The notes under the pieces were generated by a model, which saw only the letters and a list, made by a program, of their open reading frames with translations, ran no database searches and was not told where the DNA came from. Of a stretch of 12,160 nucleotides of DNA, positions 1-7,024 are shown piece by piece. The stretch covers positions 1 through 12,160 of the forward strand of contig DRJN01000447.1 of NCBI GenBank assembly GCA_011052165.1, read 5' to 3'. Made by a program: the position numbers and the translations under genes. Every line of letters starts with the position of its first letter. Position 1 is the stretch's first letter. The stretch comes from Gammaproteobacteria bacterium (GTDB lineage Bacteria > Pseudomonadota > Gammaproteobacteria > UBA6429 > Thiohalophilaceae).

Positions 1-498
1 GACCGGGGTTCGCTCACCCGCCGTTTGCAGATGGCCTGTCCACAGGACTTTCGGGTTGAGCTGGTAAAGCAGGGCTGGCAGCGACCGATGCTGAATGAGG
101 CGATACGCCTGGGGGTGTCGCCGGATCGGCTGGCTCTGGTACGTCAGGTTCATCTATTCTGTCATGGTCGCCCCGTGGTCTATGCGCGTACGGTGATTCC
201 GGTCTCCACCCTGAGCGGTGCTGAACGGCGTCTTGGCTGTCTTGGCAATCGGCCGCTGGGGGCGGTGTTGTTTGCCGCGCCCAGCATGTCTCGCGATGAG
301 GTTGAGGCGGCCTGCATCCGTCCGGGGCAGCGTATTTTCACTCGCGCCACCCAGATGCTGGATTCTGAGCCGGACGCTATCTGGGGACGGCGTTCGGTGT
401 TTTACCTGTCGCGCAAACCGTTGTTGGTCAGTGAGGTGTTTTTGCCGGGGATTGCCCGTTGCCGCATGGCAGACGAGGATGCAGAATCAGAATCATGA
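1..498 (+). CDS. ubiC: Chorismate lyase UbiC (5'-truncated by window edge)
   Basis: UbiC converts chorismate to 4-hydroxybenzoate and pyruvate, the first committed step of ubiquinone synthesis in the cytoplasm. The frame is open to position 1. The residues before the first possible start (TTG at 25) still align with the E. coli family (a SLTRRL stretch against SMTKRF), so the true start lies outside the window and the TTG/ATG codons near 25-33 are internal. Visible family marks are RTVIPVSTLSG, whose Arg at 187-189 matches the substrate-binding arginine; the WGRRS motif; and KPLLVSEVFLP, whose Glu at 433-435 matches the catalytic-site glutamate. The C-terminus ends in a short acidic tail. The stop TGA overlaps the ubiA ATG (ATGA), which indicates translational coupling to the enzyme that uses its product. 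The family assignment is secure. Confidence 0.93.
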   Translation, partial: DRGSLTRRLQMACPQDFRVELVKQGWQRPMLNEAIRLGVSPDRLALVRQVHLFCHGRPVVYARTVIPVSTLSGAERRLGCLGNRPLGAVLFAAPSMSRDEVEAACIRPGQRIFTRATQMLDSEPDAIWGRRSVFYLSRKPLLVSEVFLPGIARCRMADEDAESES

Positions 499-1382
499 AA
501 AAATTCATGCAGATTATCGACTGGGGGCATGTGCGCGAGCGCGCGGTTCAGTATTATTATCTGACTCGTTTGCACCGCCCCATTGGTATTCTGCTACTAC
601 TCTGGCCTACGGGCTGGGCGTTGTGGGTAGCGGCGGCTGGCTGGCCGGACTGGCCCGTGTTGCTGGTGTTTTTGTTAGGAGTGGTGCTCATGCGCTCGGC
701 TGGCTGTGTGATTAATGACTTTGCCGATCGTAATTTTGACCCCCGGATCCGCCGTACCCGTGACCGCCCTATCGCCAGTGGCAAGGTGACGCCGAAGGAG
801 GCTCTCTGGTTGTTCGCGGCGTTGTGCCTGCTGGCTTTCCTGCTGGTGCTGAGCATGAACCGTCTGACTATTTATCTGGCCTTTGTGGCGGTGGCGCTGG
901 CGGCGGTTTATCCCTTCATGAAGCGTTATACCCATCTGCCACAGGTGGTGCTGGGCATGACTTTTGGCTGGTCGATTCCCATGGCCTTTGCGGCACAGAC
1001 AGGCGAAGTGCCACGGATTGCCTGGCTGCTCTATGTGATCAATGTTCTGTGGTCGGTTATTTACGACACCATGTATGCCATGGTGGACAGAGAGGATGAT
1101 CTCCGGGCCGGGGTCAAGTCCACCGCAGTGCTGTTCGCGGAGGCCGATCGGGTTATTATCGGTATTCTACAGGTTTTCATGCTGCTGGGGCTGGTCTTAC
1201 TGGGGCGTCAGCTTGCGCTGTCCACGGTCTATTATCTGGGGGTCGCGGTGGCCGCAGGTCTGTCCCTGTACCAGCAATATCTCATCCGCGGGCGCGAACC
1301 GAACGCCTGTTTCCGCGCTTTTCTAAACAATAACTGGCTGGGTTTTGCCGTGTTTGCCGGTTTTTTTCTGAGTTACCGCTAA
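495..1382 (+). CDS. ubiA: 4-hydroxybenzoate polyprenyltransferase UbiA
   Basis: UbiA is an integral inner-membrane prenyltransferase that attaches the polyprenyl chain to 4-hydroxybenzoate, the step after UbiC. The protein is 295 aa, against about 290 in E. coli. The first aspartate-rich motif, NDFADRNFD, starts near residue 74. The second, YDTMYAMVDREDD, lies near residues 190-202. These Asp clusters bind the Mg-diphosphate of the prenyl donor. Several hydrophobic helices surround them. I chose the ATG at 495 (MKKFMQIIDWG) rather than the upstream in-frame ATG at 459, because 495 gives the usual N-terminus and the 4-bp ATGA overlap with ubiC; 459 would extend far into ubiC. No second gene follows closely, so ubiC-ubiA appears to end here. 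Confidence 0.96.
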   Translation: MKKFMQIIDWGHVRERAVQYYYLTRLHRPIGILLLLWPTGWALWVAAAGWPDWPVLLVFLLGVVLMRSAGCVINDFADRNFDPRIRRTRDRPIASGKVTPKEALWLFAALCLLAFLLVLSMNRLTIYLAFVAVALAAVYPFMKRYTHLPQVVLGMTFGWSIPMAFAAQTGEVPRIAWLLYVINVLWSVIYDTMYAMVDREDDLRAGVKSTAVLFAEADRVIIGILQVFMLLGLVLLGRQLALSTVYYLGVAVAAGLSLYQQYLIRGREPNACFRAFLNNNWLGFAVFAGFFLSYR

Positions 1383-1428
1383 ATATTTATCATTGTGTGC
1401 CGCAGGATCCCCTTCTCTGCACCGGGTT

Positions 1429-1460
1429 CAGCGCCGTCTCTTCTCCGTCTGCGGGCGCTG
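1429..1460 (+). terminator. Possible weak terminator hairpin after ubiA
   Basis: CAGCGCC (1429-1435) can pair perfectly with GGCGCTG (1454-1460) across an 18-nt loop, and the short T-rich stretch CTGGTTATTT follows. The long loop and interrupted T tract make it a poor intrinsic terminator. It is, however, the only hairpin between ubiA and the msh cluster on this strand. Confidence 0.3.
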
Positions 1461-1491
1461 CTGGTTATTTATTCATCAATTATTTCAGTAT

Positions 1492-1510
1492 TTTACACAA
1501 TATTTGTAAA
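1492..1510. promoter_or_regulatory. Inverted repeat TTTACA-N7-TGTAAA upstream of msh promoter
   Basis: A perfect 6-bp inverted repeat with a 7-nt A+T-rich spacer is followed directly by a further TTTAC (1513-1517), so three TTTAC/GTAAA half-sites occur in 26 bp. It lies about 60-75 bp upstream of the start predicted from the sigma-54-like element at 1544-1559. A regulator-binding role is an inference from symmetry and position; no specific regulator is recognised. Confidence 0.35.
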
Positions 1511-1543
1511 CATTTACTGACAAGCTGCCGATACTTTCTCCAC

Positions 1544-1559
1544 TGGTACATGTATTGCA
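1544..1559 (+). promoter_or_regulatory. Probable sigma-54 (RpoN) promoter of the msh cluster
   Basis: The sequence TGGTACATGTATTGCA matches the -24/-12 consensus TGGCACG-N4-TTGCA at all but two positions. The diagnostic GG (1545-1546) and GC (1557-1558) are separated by exactly the required 12 nt. Transcription would begin near position 1570, giving a leader of about 45 nt before the preferred mshI start. I found no convincing sigma-70 -35/-10 pair in the 1383-1600 gap. Type IV pilin genes such as pilA of Pseudomonas are known sigma-54 targets, so the assignment is plausible for a pilus locus. Confidence 0.5.
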
Positions 1560-1599
1560 AGTTCTATGCGGGTGAGTGGTGCATTCGGTATCTGTTTTC

Positions 1600-1605
1600 G
1601 GGGAG
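1600..1605 (+). promoter_or_regulatory. Shine-Dalgarno GGGGAG deciding the mshI start
   Basis: This is the only good ribosome-binding sequence near the 5' end of mshI. It sits 8 nt before the in-frame CTG at 1614, whereas the upstream ATG (1566) and GTG (1572) have no such sequence before them. It therefore argues for initiation at CTG 1614, with TTG 1626 as a less well spaced alternative. Confidence 0.45.
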
Positions 1606-1613
1606 TCAGGGTC

Positions 1614-2567
1614 CTGTTTTCATTTTTGCAGAGAAAAACCAATGTCAATGGCCTGCTGGGCATGAGCCGTAGCGGGGATGGTTTTGTGCTGGCGAAGATC
1701 CAGTGGGATGAACCGGATAAACCACGGCTGTGTTTGCTGGAGTCCGTCGCCGCCGATGGGCTGGTTTCTGTGTGCGAAGCGCATAAATTGGGCAAACAGC
1801 GACTCTCTATCGTTATGGAGCCGGGGGATTTTTCCCTCCAACTGCTGGAGGCGCCCCAGGTCGCGGATGATGAAATGCGCGATGCGGTACGCTGGAAAAT
1901 CAAGGATCAGCTGGATTATGAGCTGGATCAGGCGGTGCTTGATGTATTCGAGATCCCCGGTCTCAGGGAACAGGGTCGCACACCCCAGATCTATGCCGTT
2001 TATGCCCATAAAGATCAGGTATGTAGCTGCATCGAACGGGTAGTGCCCGCCGGTATGGCTCTGCAGTACATCGATATTCCCGAGCTGGTGCAACGCAATA
2101 TTGCCTGCCGTCTGCCCGAGGATGAAAGTGGGCTGGCCCTGCTTAACCTGCAGCAACAATCTGGCCTGCTCACCCTGACGTATCAGTCCACCCTGTTTCT
2201 GGCGCGCGAACTGGACAGCGGTTATCAGGCTTTGGCGGGATCAGCCAGTAACGCGGTGGCGGTCAATGGCAGCCCCATGGCCCTGATGAGTGAACAACCC
2301 ACTGAGGCGCTGGAGACGGTGGCGCTGGAAATCCAGCGCTCACTGGACTATTACGAAAGTCATTTCGGCAAACCACCCATCAAACATTTACTGATTGCCC
2401 CGCTGGTACAGCCAGTGCCTGAACTGCTGGAGCACATTCGTGACAGCCTGGGGTTGAACGTGAGGATGCTGGATCTGGCCGAAGTGATCGATGTGCCGGC
2501 TGAGATCGACGGGGAGATGCAGGCGCGCGCCTTTTATGCGATTGGCGCGGCTTTGCGTTTGGAATGA
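1614..2567 (+). CDS. mshI: MSHA biogenesis protein MshI (PilM-like)
   Basis: MshI is the actin-like-fold cytoplasmic protein of the MSHA pilus assembly platform, the counterpart of PilM, and would bind the N-terminus of the PilN-like protein encoded next. The N-terminus (FSFLQRK, then GLLGMSRSGDGFVLAKIQ) and the family-typical stretch LEIQRSLDYYESHFG near residues 238-252 support the call. The protein is 317 aa from CTG 1614 and has no membrane segment. The longest ATG frame starts at 1566, but that ATG lacks a ribosome-binding site and lies at or before the predicted sigma-54 transcription start. CTG 1614 has GGGGAG 8 nt upstream and gives the expected N-terminus. Other starts are TTG 1626 and ATG 1662. 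The stop overlaps the next gene's first possible ATG. The family is fairly sure; the start is not. Confidence 0.82.
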   Translation: MFSFLQRKTNVNGLLGMSRSGDGFVLAKIQWDEPDKPRLCLLESVAADGLVSVCEAHKLGKQRLSIVMEPGDFSLQLLEAPQVADDEMRDAVRWKIKDQLDYELDQAVLDVFEIPGLREQGRTPQIYAVYAHKDQVCSCIERVVPAGMALQYIDIPELVQRNIACRLPEDESGLALLNLQQQSGLLTLTYQSTLFLARELDSGYQALAGSASNAVAVNGSPMALMSEQPTEALETVALEIQRSLDYYESHFGKPPIKHLLIAPLVQPVPELLEHIRDSLGLNVRMLDLAEVIDVPAEIDGEMQARAFYAIGAALRLE

Positions 2568-2572
2568 CGTTC

Positions 2573-3220
2573 ATGCAACAGATTAATCTTTACCAGGCCA
2601 GCCTGCAGAAAAAGAAGACCCGCCTGTCTTCGCAACGGCTGCTGATGGCCATGGCGTTCGTCAGTGGGCTGATGTTGGCTCTGGGTCTGGTGTATACCCT
2701 GCAGGTGCGACAACTGGACGCGGAACTGGCAACGGCGCAAGCCGCACAGGCGGCAAAAATGGCGAAGCTCAAAACCTTGCAGACACAGCTTCAGGCACGC
2801 CATAAAGATAAGCAGCTACAGGCCAGGGTGGATGGCCTGGTGCTTGCGATCAGCAACCGGCAAAAGGTGTTGAAAGTACTGGGGGAACAGCGTTTTGGCA
2901 ATATCGGAGGGTTTACCAAGCATGTCAGCGGACTGGCGCGTCAGCGTATCCCCGGGCTGTGGTTGACGCAAGTGAGAATTAGCCAGGGCGGGGCAAGCCT
3001 GGGCATGAAAGGCCAGGCGCTAAAAGCAGAATTGCTGCCGCGCTATTTGCAGCGTCTGTCGACTGAACCGGTATTTGCCGGCAAGGCCTTTGAGATGCTG
3101 TTAATGTCGCGCGATCATGACCAGCCGGGACGGGTGGATTTTGAGCTGCATGGCGTGGGTGAAAAACCGGATGCGGCAAAAGCGGGGAAAACATACGCTG
3201 CCAATGGAGGCCGCCGGTGA
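2573..3220 (+). CDS. PilN-like type IV pilus assembly protein (MshI2-type)
   Basis: This is a bitopic inner-membrane protein of the pilus alignment complex. The N-terminus MQQINLYQ matches the PilN signature INL, which docks into the PilM-type groove. A hydrophobic segment follows at about residues 24-44, then an Ala/Gln/Lys-rich coiled-coil stretch, then a C-terminal PilN-type domain with the pattern GLWLTQVRIS and a later YLQRLS. The length of 215 aa is normal for the family. Two in-frame starts exist: ATG 2564, overlapping the mshI stop (ATGA), and ATG 2573. I prefer 2573 because GGAA (2561-2564) lies 8 nt before it and because it gives the usual PilN N-terminus. The 3' end overlaps the next gene by 4 bp (GTGA). 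In some species PilM- and PilN-like parts are fused in one MshI; here they are separate. Confidence 0.82.
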   Translation: MQQINLYQASLQKKKTRLSSQRLLMAMAFVSGLMLALGLVYTLQVRQLDAELATAQAAQAAKMAKLKTLQTQLQARHKDKQLQARVDGLVLAISNRQKVLKVLGEQRFGNIGGFTKHVSGLARQRIPGLWLTQVRISQGGASLGMKGQALKAELLPRYLQRLSTEPVFAGKAFEMLLMSRDHDQPGRVDFELHGVGEKPDAAKAGKTYAANGGRR

Positions 3221-3897
3221 AATCAGCGATGAACATGGTCTGGCTGAATCATTATCGGGCGCGTTTCGATACGCTTTCTTCACGAGAGCGGATGGCCGTC
3301 AGCCTGCTGATGCTGCTGTCACTGCTCATGTTTTTTTATCTGCTGTTTGTTGAACCCGAAATGCAGCAAGCCGAGGTGCTGAAAAAGCAGATTGATAGCA
3401 CGGCCATGCAGGCACGGGCTGGCGAACAGCAGATCGTTCTTTTAAAAAAACGCCTGATGCAGGATCCCGATGCACAAAATCGGCAGCGGCTTACACGGCT
3501 TAAACGCCAGAAGCAGCAGATTAGTAAGCAGTTACAGGTCAAGATGCAGGGGTTGATAGCCCCCGCGCAAATGGCGCAGGTGCTGGAGGCGGTACTGACA
3601 CAGACTCGTGCCCTGAAACTGGAAAAGCTGAATAATTTGCCCGTGCGTCCGTTATTAGAAGATAGCCTTGATAAAAACAAACCGCTGCCGGCGGATGTGG
3701 GCGTCTATCAGCATGGTCTGCAAATGGAGTTCCGGGGTAGCTATCTGGAGATGCTGGCCTACCTCAAGCTGCTGAAAACCCTGCCCTGGAATTTTTACTG
3801 GGACAGCCTCGAGGTGACCATGGAGCACTACCCGCAGGCGCAGATTGTTATGACCGTGCATACCCTGAGCCTCACCCCCGGCTGGATTGGAGTCTGA
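3217..3897 (+). CDS. mshJ: MSHA biogenesis protein MshJ (PilO-like)
   Basis: This is the inner-membrane PilO-like partner of the PilN-like protein. The two are expected to form a periplasmic heterodimer linking the cytoplasmic parts to MshK and the secretin. The 226-aa protein has a short cytoplasmic N-terminus, one transmembrane helix at about residues 27-45, a Gln/Lys-rich coiled coil to about residue 115, and a C-terminal periplasmic domain. That domain contains QMEFRGSYLEMLAYLKLLKTLPWNFYWDSLEV, the typical PilO/MshJ region. The start is GTG 3217, with GGAGG at 3206-3210 (6-nt spacing) and a 4-bp GTGA overlap with the preceding stop, both of which support coupling. The next gene follows after one base. 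Confidence 0.87.
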   Translation: MKSAMNMVWLNHYRARFDTLSSRERMAVSLLMLLSLLMFFYLLFVEPEMQQAEVLKKQIDSTAMQARAGEQQIVLLKKRLMQDPDAQNRQRLTRLKRQKQQISKQLQVKMQGLIAPAQMAQVLEAVLTQTRALKLEKLNNLPVRPLLEDSLDKNKPLPADVGVYQHGLQMEFRGSYLEMLAYLKLLKTLPWNFYWDSLEVTMEHYPQAQIVMTVHTLSLTPGWIGV

Positions 3898-3898
3898 G

Positions 3899-4237
3899 AT
3901 GCTACGCGGGTACCTGTGGTTGCTGATAATGCTGGCGGTCGTACCGATAGGGGGGCTGCAGGCCGAAGTCCTGGGTGATCCCATGCGTCCGCCAGGTTAT
4001 GCACAGGCCAACAGTCAAAAGCCCAGGTTGAAAAAAGGCTGGCACTTAAGTGCGATCCGCATCGATGCCAGGCGCCGTTTTGCCATTATCAATGGGCGCA
4101 TGCTGGAGGTTGGAGCATGGGTCAACAAGGCCCGGTTGATGGAGATATTACCGCAGGAGGTTCGCCTGAAAGGGGCGCAGGGACTGTTTTCAGTTAGATT
4201 GTTCAAAGCAGAAATCAGAAAAACACCGGCGCGCTAG
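3899..4237 (+). CDS. mshK: MSHA biogenesis protein MshK (PilP-like)
   Basis: This is a small periplasmic PilP/GspC-like linker that would connect the PilN/PilO-like proteins to the MshL secretin. The 112-aa product begins with a hydrophobic signal sequence or anchor (about residues 4-20, ending GGLQA before EVLGDP). The DPMRPP motif follows, typical of the MshK/PilP homology-region N-terminus. The rest forms one beta domain containing RRFAIINGRMLEVG, like the HR domain of GspC/PilP. I chose ATG 3899 because GGAG (3889-3892) is 6 nt upstream. An in-frame TTG at 3887 would overlap mshJ and place charged residues before the signal. A 54-bp gap to mshL is the first real spacing in the cluster. 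Confidence 0.82.
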   Translation: MLRGYLWLLIMLAVVPIGGLQAEVLGDPMRPPGYAQANSQKPRLKKGWHLSAIRIDARRRFAIINGRMLEVGAWVNKARLMEILPQEVRLKGAQGLFSVRLFKAEIRKTPAR

Positions 4238-4291
4238 TTCGCTCGGTAATGTCTGGAGTATGGAAAAAAATGACAAGGCATGTGAAATAAT

Positions 4292-6067
4292 ATGAACTGG
4301 ACTCGCTCGTGGGTATATCCGCTGCTGACTTCAATGTTGCTGTGCTCCTGTGCGGTGGACAAGGAACAGCAGAAGCCGACGCTAATGGCTTCTATTAACG
4401 ATGTCGTGACGCAGGCGGGAACGCGTTCTAAAAATAAGCCGGCCGCCCCGGTGTCGCAGAAGAATGTCGAGGAGGCGCTGTTGCCGGCCATCAGTCTCGG
4501 TCTGCCGGGCAACGTGGCGGTGGACACCGAACCTCGTTTTGATATCAAGGTAAACCGTGCACCTGTAAAACAGTTTTTTATGGGGCTGGTTCAAGGTACG
4601 CGTTATAACATGGTGGTGAATCCGAAAGTGACTGGCCGCATCACCCTGGATCTGAAGAACGTGACGGTGCCGCAAGTCATGAACGTCGTGCGCAATGTTT
4701 ATGGCTATGACTTCGAAAAAACAAAAATCGGCTATCAGGTTTTTCCCAACACCCTGAGCACCCGCGTTTTCAGCATCAACTACCTGGATGTTAAGCGCAA
4801 GGGCAGATCGCAGATGCGCATCAGCTCCGGCCAGGTGACGGAGTCACCCAATGTTGGCCGGGGCGGGGGCGGCTACGGGGGCTATGGGGGAGGCTACGGC
4901 GGAGGCTACGGGGGGGGTGGCTTCAGTAATTCAGGCTCATCAGGGACGGGTAACCGTAGCCAGTTACAGGTGTCCGGCACTGAAATCGAAACGACCTCGA
5001 AGCCTGCTTTCTGGAAAGAGTTGCAAAAAGCCCTCAAAGTCATGCTGGGCAACAAGAAGGGTCGTAGCGTGGTGGTCAGTCCACAGTCCGGTGTCGTTGT
5101 CGCACGAGGCATGCCGAGCGAGTTGCGCATGGTGGGCAGATTCCTCAAGAAGACTCAGGGCATCATTCAGCGGCAGGTCATTATCGAAGCCAAGATTGTC
5201 GAGGTGGAACTCAGTCATGCTTTTCAGTCAGGGATCAACTGGTCAGCCCTGAAAGCGACCGCCAACAGCCGTTTTCAGGCCAGCCAGGTGGGGGGCGGCA
5301 GTATCTTCGGCGGGACGGGCGTGACCGCCACGGCAGGCAATACAGGGGATCTTAATCCCGCCAACCTCTCGCAGGTAGTGGGTTCCACTACGACCGCGCT
5401 GGGCGGAATATTTTCGGTTGCGCTGAATATCGGTAATGATTTTTCTGCTTTCATTGAACTGTTGCAGACTCAGGGGGACGTGCAGGTGCTGTCCAGCCCC
5501 AAGGTTTCGACCATCAACAACCAGAAGGCGGTGATCAAAGTCGGCCAGGATGAATTCTTTATTACGGATGTGCAGTCCAACACCAATATTGCCACCGGAA
5601 CCTCCAGCACCAACAGCAATGTCCAGTTGACCCCTTTCTTTAGTGGGGTGGCGCTGGATGTCACCCCGCAGATCAGCGGTGACAACGAGATCATTCTGCA
5701 TGTCCACCCTTCAGTGAGCAAGGTGACCGAAAAGGTCAAGGACATCGGGCTTTCCAGTACCTCGACTCTGAGCGTGCCGTTGGCTGTCAGCACTATCCGG
5801 GAGTCAGACAGCGTTATCCGCGCCCATAGCGGGCAGGTGGTGGTGATTGGCGGGCTGATGCAGGATTCACTTAAGAATGAAGACGCCTCGGTACCCTTCC
5901 TGAGTGATCTGCCTTTGATTGGCGCCTTGTTCAAGCATGTGCGGAAGGTCAAGAAGAAAAGCGAGCTGGTGATTCTGCTCAAGCCTATTGTAGTGAAAGA
6001 CGACACCCAGTGGGCCGATGCCATCAATCATTCAGAGCAAAGATTTGACAGCATCTATGGACATTAA
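4292..6067 (+). CDS. mshL: MSHA biogenesis protein MshL, outer-membrane secretin
   Basis: MshL forms the multimeric outer-membrane pore for the pilus. The 591-aa protein starts with a signal peptide and a lipobox-like LCSC with Cys20, so it is probably a lipoprotein, although Cys at -2 is atypical. A secretin/TonB short N-terminal (STN)-like domain covers about residues 80-165. A further N domain covers 230-310, including FWKELQKALK. The secretin core spans about 385-570 and carries the signature VPLAVSTIRESDSVIRAHSG, then VVVIGGLM and VPFLSDLPLIGALF. Residues 190-222 are a Gly/Tyr-rich linker built from GGYGG units. Only a distant AAGG (4275-4278) precedes the ATG, so translation signals look modest. 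The fit to the MshL/PilQ/GspD superfamily is secure, and the neighbours make MshL the best name. Confidence 0.93.
   Translation: MNWTRSWVYPLLTSMLLCSCAVDKEQQKPTLMASINDVVTQAGTRSKNKPAAPVSQKNVEEALLPAISLGLPGNVAVDTEPRFDIKVNRAPVKQFFMGLVQGTRYNMVVNPKVTGRITLDLKNVTVPQVMNVVRNVYGYDFEKTKIGYQVFPNTLSTRVFSINYLDVKRKGRSQMRISSGQVTESPNVGRGGGGYGGYGGGYGGGYGGGGFSNSGSSGTGNRSQLQVSGTEIETTSKPAFWKELQKALKVMLGNKKGRSVVVSPQSGVVVARGMPSELRMVGRFLKKTQGIIQRQVIIEAKIVEVELSHAFQSGINWSALKATANSRFQASQVGGGSIFGGTGVTATAGNTGDLNPANLSQVVGSTTTALGGIFSVALNIGNDFSAFIELLQTQGDVQVLSSPKVSTINNQKAVIKVGQDEFFITDVQSNTNIATGTSSTNSNVQLTPFFSGVALDVTPQISGDNEIILHVHPSVSKVTEKVKDIGLSSTSTLSVPLAVSTIRESDSVIRAHSGQVVVIGGLMQDSLKNEDASVPFLSDLPLIGALFKHVRKVKKKSELVILLKPIVVKDDTQWADAINHSEQRFDSIYGH
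4871..4915 (+). repeat. 12-bp tandem repeat encoding Gly-Gly-Tyr-Gly units in mshL
   Basis: Units of the form GGCTACGGNGGN occur in tandem: a 9-bp partial unit at 4871-4879, then 12-bp units at 4880-4891, 4892-4903 and 4904-4915. They encode GGYG(G/-) blocks in the linker between the secretin N domains. The last unit runs into eight consecutive G residues (4910-4917). Unit number could vary by slippage without breaking the frame. Confidence 0.85.
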
Positions 6068-6097
6068 GCGCATTCGGATCTGACAGGTAAATAAACC

Positions 6098-7009
6098 ATG
6101 TATCTTGAACATTTTGGTTTGACCGAGCCGCCGTTTTCGCTGACACCGGATACGGGATATTTTTTTTCCTATGGGCATTATGCGGATGCCCTGAATACCC
6201 TTCTGGTGGCGTTAAAAACCGGTGAAGGTTTTATCAAGGTCACCGGCGAGGTGGGGACGGGAAAGACCCTGTTATGCCGCAAGCTGCTCAATACGCTGGA
6301 TGACGGTTTTGTCAGCGCCTACATTCCCAACCCGATGCTGACCCCCTATGGCCTGTTGACGGCGGTAGCGGAAGAGTTGGGCGTCAGTATGCATCGGCAT
6401 TACGGTCATCATCAGTTGCTGAAGATGATCGCCGGGCGATTGATTCAGTTTACGTCGGAGGGTAAACGTGTGGTGCTGTGCATGGATGAAGCCCAGGCCA
6501 TGCCGATTGAAACCCTGGAAGCCCTGCGTTTGCTGACGAATCTGGAAACAGAAAAAAACAAGTTGCTACAGGTAGTGCTGTTTGCCCAGCCGGAACTGGA
6601 CGATAAACTCAGGCGTCAGGAGATACGGCAACTGAAACAACGGATCACCTTTTCTTATACCCTTGCGCCCATCGACAGGGCAGGCATGGCGTCCTATGTG
6701 TCTCACCGGTTGATGACGGCCGGTTACCAGGGGGGGGAGCTGTTTTCATTAGCCGCGTTGCAGACGCTATACCGGGCGAGCCGGGGCGTTCCACGCCTGA
6801 TTAATATTCTTTCTCACAAGGCCATGCTGGCCAGCTATGGCAAGGGCGATCGGCGGGTCACCCCGGTGCACATGCAAATGGCGGTAAAAGATACCGAGGA
6901 TGCCCAGTTGCATCCGCATACGCGTCGGGATCTCATGCAGGGCGGGATTTGGGTGGCCGCCAGTCTGGCGCTGGCGGCGTTGGCGGGCTTGCTGGTACAA
7001 AGCGCCTGA
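6098..7009 (+). CDS. mshM: MSHA biogenesis protein MshM, ExeA/GspA-like AAA ATPase
   Basis: This is an ATPase of the ExeA/GspA/MshM family. In Aeromonas, ExeA with ExeB helps assemble the secretin through the peptidoglycan layer. The 303-aa protein opens with the family-typical MYLEHFGLTEPPFSLTPD. It has Walker A GEVGTGKT at about residues 50-57, Walker B VVLCMDEAQ at about 125-133, and a sensor/Arg region with LKQRITF and RGVPRLINIL. A single hydrophobic segment at about residues 283-301 should anchor it in the inner membrane. It lacks a C-terminal peptidoglycan-binding domain of the kind found in full-length ExeA. The start ATG 6098 has AGG at 6085-6087 upstream. An eight-G run (6730-6737) lies inside the frame. 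MshN follows after 15 bp. Confidence 0.9.
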   Translation: MYLEHFGLTEPPFSLTPDTGYFFSYGHYADALNTLLVALKTGEGFIKVTGEVGTGKTLLCRKLLNTLDDGFVSAYIPNPMLTPYGLLTAVAEELGVSMHRHYGHHQLLKMIAGRLIQFTSEGKRVVLCMDEAQAMPIETLEALRLLTNLETEKNKLLQVVLFAQPELDDKLRRQEIRQLKQRITFSYTLAPIDRAGMASYVSHRLMTAGYQGGELFSLAALQTLYRASRGVPRLINILSHKAMLASYGKGDRRVTPVHMQMAVKDTEDAQLHPHTRRDLMQGGIWVAASLALAALAGLLVQSA

Positions 7010-7024
7010 GACGGGGGGTCGGCC

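Noticed and set aside
1504..1520. TTGTAAAC resembling a BirA (biotin operator) half-site.
   Set aside because: The partner half-site is missing at the right spacing, and the neighbouring half-sites have the opposite orientation. The site is far from the bio genes.
4260..4295. An 11-codon reading frame (MEKNDKACEII) whose TGA overlaps the mshL ATG, a possible coupling leader peptide.
   Set aside because: Its GGAG is only 1 nt from the ATG, too close for initiation, and such a short frame is expected by chance.
4871..4920. Regular repeats in mshL considered as a CRISPR-like or mobile repeat array.
   Set aside because: The units are 12 bp, in frame, without spacers, and encode GGYG blocks of the secretin linker.
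4906..5252. Several long open frames in other frames and strands across mshL (80-185 aa).
   Set aside because: They shadow a well-supported secretin gene. Their length comes from G+C-rich codon bias, and they have no domain or ribosome-binding support.
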